A stretch of 11,047 bases of DNA from JBDTNK01 sp039933775 (GTDB lineage Bacteria; Chloroflexota; Limnocylindria; QHBO01). The stretch spans positions 1 through 11,047 of the forward strand of contig JBDTNK010000066.1 of assembly GCA_039933775.1 (NCBI GenBank), given 5' to 3'. The notes beneath the pieces were generated by a model. That model was not told the DNA's origin and made no database searches. It worked only from the letters and a program-made list of their open reading frames with translations. Below, in pieces: positions 7,959-11,047 of this stretch (position 1 is its first letter; every line of letters begins with the position of its first letter). The translations under genes and the position numbers were made by a program.

Positions 7959-7973
7959 TGTCATCCGGTGACC
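7959..7973 (+). promoter_or_regulatory. Palindromic element copy 2 (TGTCATCCGGTGACC)
   Basis: This copy matches copy 3 (read on the - strand) at 17 of 18 positions when extended to CGTGTCAYCCGGTGACCA (7957-7974 against 8024-8007). A partial direct repeat, CATCCGGTGA, recurs 15 bases on (7962-7971 and 7977-7986). Its centre lies 72 bases from that of copy 1 and 49 from that of copy 3. Confidence 0.5.
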
Positions 7974-7986
7974 ATCCATCCGGTGA

Positions 7987-7999
7987 GCTCGGTCCGAGC
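7987..7999. repeat. 13-bp palindrome of unrelated sequence (GCTCGGTCCGAGC)
   Basis: A perfect 6-1-6 inverted repeat lies between element copies 2 and 3, within 3 bases of the midpoint of the larger inverted repeat those two copies form. It could be a hairpin, a second operator or chance in GC-rich DNA. Confidence 0.35.
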
Positions 8000-8007
8000 G
8001 CGGTTCT

Positions 8008-8022
8008 GGTCACCGGGTGACA
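8008..8022 (-). promoter_or_regulatory. Palindromic element copy 3, inverted (TGTCACCCGGTGACC on - strand)
   Basis: The core GTCAC-CGG-GTGAC is a perfect 5-3-5 inverted repeat. Read on the - strand it extends to an 18-base match with copy 2 with one difference. It lies 57 bases beyond the ClC stop codon. Confidence 0.5.
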
Positions 8023-8078
8023 CGCGCGAGGAGGCCGCTGTGCGCCGCGACGCGCGAATGCGCCGCCGGGGCGGAGCG

Positions 8079-9923
8079 CTAGGCGGACCGCGGCCCGTCC
8101 TTCGGACCGCGGCGCCGGCGCGGCAGGAGGAAGCGCAGGCGAAGCGTGCGCTCACGCTGCTGCTCCTCCTCGACCGCGTGGGCGCGGGCGGTGAGCAGGT
8201 GGCGCAGCGCCACGATGCCCACGATCCGATCCGGGGCGTCGCGCTCGACGACCGGGAAGCGGGTCAGCCCCGACGCTGCCATGCGCTCGGCGACGATGCG
8301 CAGCGTCTCATCGGCGTACGCGACCACCGGGTCGCGGTGCAGCAGCTGGGTGAGCAACGACTCGGCGTCGCGATGCTCGCGCACCGCCTCGCGCACGCGC
8401 GTCATGTCGCCGCGGGTCAGGACCCCGACCATGCGATCGCTGTCGATCACCGGAAAGAGCCCCTGGCCATGGGTGCCGTCGCTGCCGAGACGGGCGTCGA
8501 CAAGGCCGTCGAGCTCGCCGTCCCGTGGCAGCGCCACGATGCTGGTCCGCATCACCTCCCGCACGAAGCGGGTCTCGAGCGGATCGACGCTGTACTCGCG
8601 CGACAGGTGGAAGCCGCGGCGAGCGACCTTCTCGGTCAGGATCGAGCGCTTCATGAGCAGCACGGTGACCCCGTACGCGACTGAGACCGCGAGAAGCAGC
8701 GGCAGCAGCGCGGTTACATCGTGGGTCAGCTCGAGCGCGAAGATGACGCCGGTGAACGGCGATCGCATCGTGCCGCCCAGGATCGCGGCCATGGCGATCA
8801 TGGGCCAGAAGCCAACGCCTTCGTTCGGCAGTATCAGCGCCAGCAGCGCGCCGAGCGCGCCGCCCATCATCAGCAGCGGGGCCAGGACACCGCCGCTCGT
8901 GCCGGAGCCCAGTGCCACGGACCAGATGACGCCCTTCACGACCAGGATGCCGACGACCGTGCCGATCGCCAGGCTGCCGTTCAGCAGGTCGCCGATGGTG
9001 CCGTAGCCGACGCCCAGCGCACGCGGGAAGAGGAAGCCGCCCACGCCGACGACCAGACCCCCGATGGCCGGCCACCACATCCAGTGCACCGGCAGCCGCG
9101 CGAAGCCGTCCTCCGCGGCGTAGACCGCGGCCGTCAGGGCGGCCGAGAGCAGCCCGGCCGCCAGTCCCACCAGCAGGCAGGCGAGCAATCCCTCGAGACC
9201 GATGTCGGCGGCATGCCGCGGCACAACGAAGAGCGGCGGCTGACCGAGCAATGGGACGCGGATGGCGGCAGCGGTGGCCGAGGCCAGCGCGACGGGGATC
9301 ATGCTCCGCGGCCGCCACTCGAAGAGGAGCAGCTCCACGGCCAGCAGCACGGCGGCGACCGGCGTGCCGAACGTGGCGCTCATGCCGGCGGCGGCGCCAG
9401 CGACGAGGAGCGTCTTGCGCTCGGCCGCGGTGAGATGGAAGAACTGGGCCGCCATCGAGCCGACGGCGCCGCCGGTCATGATGATCGGCCCCTCCGCGCC
9501 GAAGGGGCCGCCGGATCCGATGCTGATCGCGCTCGCCAGCGGCTTGAGCACCGCCACCTTCGGCTCCACGCGGCTGCGCCCGATCAGGATCGCCTCGATC
9601 GCCTCCGGGATGCCATGCCCCCGGATGCGGTCGCTCCCGTATCGGGCCATGAGGCCGATGAGCAGCGCACCGATGACCGGCACCACGATGACGAACGGGC
9701 CGAGCGCGTTGTCGGCCGGCGAGGCCGGCCCGAAGCCGATGCGCCCGAAGAAGAAGAGGTTCGTGAAGAAGTCGATGAGGCGCAGCAGGACGAGCGCGAT
9801 GACCGCGCTGACGGCGCCGAGCACGACGGCCATCGCGGCAATCAGGAGGAGCCGCGGCCCAACGACGAAGTCGCCCAGGCGCGCTGCGCCCTCGCGCAGT
9901 CGGGCCTCGGTGGCGGCGGTCAT
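8079..9923 (-). CDS. ClC-family chloride channel/transporter with two CBS domains
   Basis: Inner-membrane ClC protein of 614 residues. About 425 residues of ClC helices are followed by two CBS domains (about 453-513 and 523-583) that usually sense adenine nucleotides, and by a basic tail (584-614). Selectivity-filter motifs are GHGIPE (102-107, where the classical form is GSGIPE), GAEGP (142-146, gating Glu at E144, usual form GREGP or GKEGP) and GGVLAP (344-349). Y417 in the late helix is a candidate for the conserved filter Tyr. In the helix after GTPVAA, E197 is followed by L198 where ClC-ec1 has the proton Glu E203, which resembles channel-type members. That is alignment by eye, so channel versus H+/Cl- antiporter stays open. 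The ATG overlaps the marR stop (ATGA), so ClC is the second gene of a regulator-transporter operon. No upstream promoter of its own is seen. Confidence 0.95.
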   Translation of the reverse strand: MTAATEARLREGAARLGDFVVGPRLLLIAAMAVVLGAVSAVIALVLLRLIDFFTNLFFFGRIGFGPASPADNALGPFVIVVPVIGALLIGLMARYGSDRIRGHGIPEAIEAILIGRSRVEPKVAVLKPLASAISIGSGGPFGAEGPIIMTGGAVGSMAAQFFHLTAAERKTLLVAGAAAGMSATFGTPVAAVLLAVELLLFEWRPRSMIPVALASATAAAIRVPLLGQPPLFVVPRHAADIGLEGLLACLLVGLAAGLLSAALTAAVYAAEDGFARLPVHWMWWPAIGGLVVGVGGFLFPRALGVGYGTIGDLLNGSLAIGTVVGILVVKGVIWSVALGSGTSGGVLAPLLMMGGALGALLALILPNEGVGFWPMIAMAAILGGTMRSPFTGVIFALELTHDVTALLPLLLAVSVAYGVTVLLMKRSILTEKVARRGFHLSREYSVDPLETRFVREVMRTSIVALPRDGELDGLVDARLGSDGTHGQGLFPVIDSDRMVGVLTRGDMTRVREAVREHRDAESLLTQLLHRDPVVAYADETLRIVAERMAASGLTRFPVVERDAPDRIVGIVALRHLLTARAHAVEEEQQRERTLRLRFLLPRRRRGPKDGPRSA

Positions 9924-10363
9924 GCGTCGGCACCCAGGTCGCCGCTGATGCGCGTGAGCGCCTCGACGAGACCCTCGGCCACGCCGCGCAGCTCGGCGCG
10001 GTGGCTGTCGGAGAGCCGGTCGAGTGCGCGGCGGCCCTCGGCGGTCGGCTCGACGAGCACGTAGCGCCGATCCTCGTCGCTACGGTGGCGGCTCACGAGG
10101 CCGTTCGCCTCGGCGCGAGTGATCAGCTCGTCGACCGAGTGGGGGCGCAGCTGCAGGCGCTCGGCCAGCGCGCCGACCGTCGCAGGACCATGCGCCGCAC
10201 CGGCGGCGGCGAGGAGGAGCTGGTGCTGCTGCGGCTCGAGGCCGGCCTCGCGAGCGGCCTCCTCGGAGAAGCGGAGGAAGCGCCGGATGCGGTAGCGGAA
10301 CTCGGCGAGCGCCTGCAGGTCGGCATCGGTCAGCGAGGGAACGGAATCAATAGATCGTGGCAC
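9920..10363 (-). CDS. MarR-family winged-helix transcriptional regulator
   Basis: Small DNA-binding protein of 147 residues, typical MarR length. Helices for dimerisation (about 11-55) are followed by a winged helix-turn-helix: ATVGALAERLQL (61-72), recognition helix RPHSVDELITRAEANGLVSR (73-92), and the wing SDEDRRYVLVEPTAEGRRAL (95-114) with the conserved D-x-D-R-R pattern. The GTG at 10363 is chosen because a TACGAT -10-like sequence ends 6 bases before it. ATG at 10402 and 10492 are in frame but would add 13-43 residues outside the family and lie across the promoter-like AT-rich patch. Its stop overlaps the ClC start (ATGA), so the regulator probably controls the operon it belongs to. MarR proteins usually repress until a ligand binds. 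The ligand here is unknown. Confidence 0.92.
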   Translation of the reverse strand: MPRSIDSVPSLTDADLQALAEFRYRIRRFLRFSEEAAREAGLEPQQHQLLLAAAGAAHGPATVGALAERLQLRPHSVDELITRAEANGLVSRHRSDEDRRYVLVEPTAEGRRALDRLSDSHRAELRGVAEGLVEALTRISGDLGADA

Positions 10364-10369
10364 GACTGA

Positions 10370-10375
10370 ATCGTA
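10370..10375 (-). promoter_or_regulatory. Candidate -10 of a leaderless marR-clc promoter
   Basis: On the - strand TACGAT (TANNNT) is followed by 6 bases and then the GTG start. Transcription starting 7 bases after the -10 would begin exactly at the G of GTG, giving a leaderless mRNA. This agrees with the absence of any Shine-Dalgarno before this start. No convincing -35 is seen. Confidence 0.45.
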
Positions 10376-10381
10376 ACACGA

Positions 10382-10387
10382 TATACT
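10382..10387 (+). promoter_or_regulatory. Candidate -10 (TATACT) reading toward pntA
   Basis: TATACT matches 5 of 6 bases of the sigma-70 -10 consensus and sits in the only AT-rich patch of the region. It would start transcription near 10394 and lies inside the candidate MarR operator, so the divergent pntA transcript could be controlled by the same protein. There is no good -35 at 16-18 bases upstream. Confidence 0.3.
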
Positions 10388-10462
10388 TGTGACGATGGTC
10401 ATCCATGCGGTGGGCCGCGATCCGGCGCTCGCAGCGGTTCCGGCAGGGCTGCGCGCCTCTGG

Positions 10463-10468
10463 TAGACT
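10463..10468 (+). promoter_or_regulatory. Candidate -10 (TAGACT) proximal to pntA
   Basis: TAGACTTG occurs here and again upstream of the ABC operon. Transcription would start near 10475, directly before the 9-bp stem-loop, giving a leader of about 70 bases. A TTCCGG at 10438-10443 is a poor -35. This is an alternative to the TATACT promoter further upstream. Confidence 0.35.
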
Positions 10469-10476
10469 TGGACATC

Positions 10477-10515
10477 CGAACCGCCACCGCACGCATACGT
10501 CGTGAAGGCGGTTCG
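10477..10515 (+). promoter_or_regulatory. Stem-loop in the pntA leader
   Basis: CGAACCGCC (10477-10485) and GGCGGTTCG (10507-10515) are perfect complements of 9 bases. Inside them CACG (10490-10493) pairs with CGTG (10501-10504) around the 7-base loop CATACGT, with a small internal loop (ACCG opposite AA). The structure ends 29 bases before the pntA ATG. It could be a leader hairpin that affects mRNA stability or expression, or a protein-binding dyad. There is no T-run after it, so it is not an intrinsic terminator. Confidence 0.55.
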
Positions 10516-10530
10516 CCGTTTGCCAACGAC

Positions 10531-10535
10531 AGGAT
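10531..10535 (+). promoter_or_regulatory. Probable ribosome binding site of pntA
   Basis: AGGAT ends 9 bases before the ATG at 10545 and is the only purine-rich match in the leader. Another ATG at 10537 lies too close to it and is out of frame with pntA. Confidence 0.5.
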
Positions 10536-10544
10536 CATGCTTCG

Positions 10545-11047
10545 ATGAAGATCGCCGTACCTCGCGAAACGGCCCCGGGCGAGACCCGGGCCGCGCTCAC
10601 CCCCCAGCTCGTCTCGCAGATCGCCACCGACGGCGTCGAGGTGCTCGTCCAGGCGGGCGCCGGTGAAGCCTCCCAATTCTCCGACGAGGCATACCGCGAG
10701 GCCGGTGCCAGCGTGATGCCCGATGCCGCGAGCCTCTACAGCCAGGCCGACATGATCCTGCGCGTGGGGCGTCCGACCGACGAGGAGATCGCGATGCTGC
10801 GTGACGGCAGCATCCTGATCGGCACGCTCGGCACGCTCTCGCACCCGGAGGTCGCTCAGCAGCTCGCGAAGCGCGGCGTGACCGCGATCAGCATGGATTC
10901 CATTCCGCGCATCACCCGCGCGCAGTCGATGGACTCGCTCAGCTCGCAGAGCACCATCGGCGGCTACAAGGCCGTGCTCATGGCGGCCGAGCGGCTGCCG
11001 AAGTTCATGCCGCTGCTGACGACCGCCGCCGGCACGGTCCGCCCGGC
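10545..11047 (+). CDS. pntA: NAD(P) transhydrogenase alpha subunit, N-terminal part (3' end outside window)
   Basis: PntA is the NAD(H)-binding subunit of the proton-translocating transhydrogenase, which couples hydride transfer from NADH to NADP+ with proton entry at the membrane. The first 167 codons are present. The N-terminus MKIAVPRETAPGETRAALTP and the segment MDSIPRITRAQSMDSLSSQ (117-135), followed by GGYKAV and a TTAAGTVRP stretch (159-167), are typical of the AlaDH/PNT N-terminal domain. The RAQSMD-SLSS signature separates it from alanine dehydrogenase. The frame runs off the window, so it cannot be seen whether the gene is a full-length alpha subunit or the short alpha1 form. The ATG at 10545 is supported by AGGAT upstream. 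The gene is divergent from marR across a 181-bp region with a stem-loop and two candidate promoters. Confidence 0.93.
   Translation, partial: MKIAVPRETAPGETRAALTPQLVSQIATDGVEVLVQAGAGEASQFSDEAYREAGASVMPDAASLYSQADMILRVGRPTDEEIAMLRDGSILIGTLGTLSHPEVAQQLAKRGVTAISMDSIPRITRAQSMDSLSSQSTIGGYKAVLMAAERLPKFMPLLTTAAGTVRP

Larger units (their letters stand above)
7756..8078. other. 323-bp non-coding region between the ABC operon and the ClC gene
   Basis: This region lies upstream of the ABC ATPase and downstream of the ClC stop, with both genes on the - strand. No convincing protein is encoded. From the ATPase outwards it holds a TAGACT -10-like hexamer (7787-7792, - strand), a 15-bp palindromic element (7887-7901), a nested hairpin (7914-7946), a second copy of the element (7959-7973), a different perfect palindrome (7987-7999) and a third, inverted copy of the element (8008-8022). 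GTTTCGG (7871-7877) and CCGAAAC (7900-7906) form a further inverted repeat around the first element. The density of dyad symmetry suggests a regulatory region, or a small intergenic repeat family. No terminator with a T-run was found for the ClC operon. Confidence 0.7.
10354..10396. promoter_or_regulatory. Candidate MarR operator: tandem ATCGTNNCACGA boxes over the marR promoter
   Basis: Two 12-base boxes, ATCGTGGCACGA (10354-10365) and ATCGTAACACGA (10370-10381), differ only at the central two bases and start 16 bases apart. The first contains the perfect palindrome TCGTG-G-CACGA. A weaker inverted half (ACGAT, 10392-10396) pairs with the ATCGT at 10370 to make a 25-bp imperfect dyad (10371-10395). 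The boxes cover the -10 and the start codon of marR, the usual layout for autorepression. Binding is inferred. Confidence 0.5.

Noticed and set aside
7887..8022. CRISPR array
   Set aside because: There are only three copies, one of them inverted, of 15-18 bases, with uneven spacing (72 and 49 bases centre to centre) and no cas genes.
8059..8081. Terminator for the ClC operon just past its stop (CCGCC/GGCGG)
   Set aside because: The stem is 5 bases with a 2-base loop and no T-run follows. This is expected by chance in such GC-rich DNA.
7752..8155. Small open frames inside and around the 7756-8078 intergenic region on both strands
   Set aside because: They have Arg/Pro/Ser-rich composition, no family features, no ribosome binding sites, and are interrupted by the palindromes. 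Stop codons are simply rare at this GC content.
10363..10492. Longer N-terminus for MarR beginning at 10492 or 10402
   Set aside because: The extra residues do not resemble the family, the DNA carries promoter-like AT-rich hexamers, and the GTG at 10363 gives the standard MarR length.

Overview
This is a high-GC (about 70 %) bacterial window packed with genes on both strands, with ATGA, GTGA and TGATG gene overlaps and GTG and TTG starts. No rRNA, tRNA, CRISPR array, insertion sequence or phage gene was seen. The overall style fits a high-GC soil-type bacterium, such as Chloroflexota or Actinomycetota. That placement is inference from composition, gene order and an apparently leaderless promoter, not from any marker gene.

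Region 1 (1-4936, + strand) is an alpha-glucan to trehalose operon: the 3' part of treY, then complete treZ and malQ, each overlapping the previous gene by 4 bases. TreY turns the reducing end of a maltodextrin into a trehalosyl unit. TreZ releases trehalose. MalQ rearranges the maltodextrins left over. The debranching enzyme TreX/GlgX is not in the window and would have to lie upstream or elsewhere.

Region 2 (4888-7755, - strand) converges on malQ with a 49-bp tail-to-tail coding overlap. In transcription order it holds a NatA-type ABC ATPase, a NatB/YhaP-type ABC-2 permease overlapping it by one base, and a macro-domain protein 31 bp further on. This looks like one exporter operon with an ADP-ribose-type hydrolase or reader as its last gene.

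Region 3 (7756-8078) is the only non-coding stretch over 300 bp. It carries three copies of a 15-bp palindromic element (TGTCAYCCKGTGACC), a further perfect palindrome, a hairpin and a -10-like hexamer for the exporter operon. It is the least explained part of the window.

Region 4 (8079-10363, - strand) is a two-gene operon: a MarR-family regulator and a ClC chloride channel or transporter with two CBS domains, coupled by an ATGA overlap. The marR promoter appears to be leaderless and overlaps tandem ATCGTNNCACGA boxes that could be its own operator.

Region 5 (10364-11047) is the divergent intergenic region and the first 167 codons of pntA (NAD(P) transhydrogenase alpha subunit), which runs off the window. 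The pntA leader has a perfect 9-bp stem-loop and an alternative 47-codon upstream reading frame ending in ATGA at the pntA start. Most genes are ordinary members of known families. The unusual material is mainly in the two regulatory intergenic regions and in the ClC selectivity and gating motifs.
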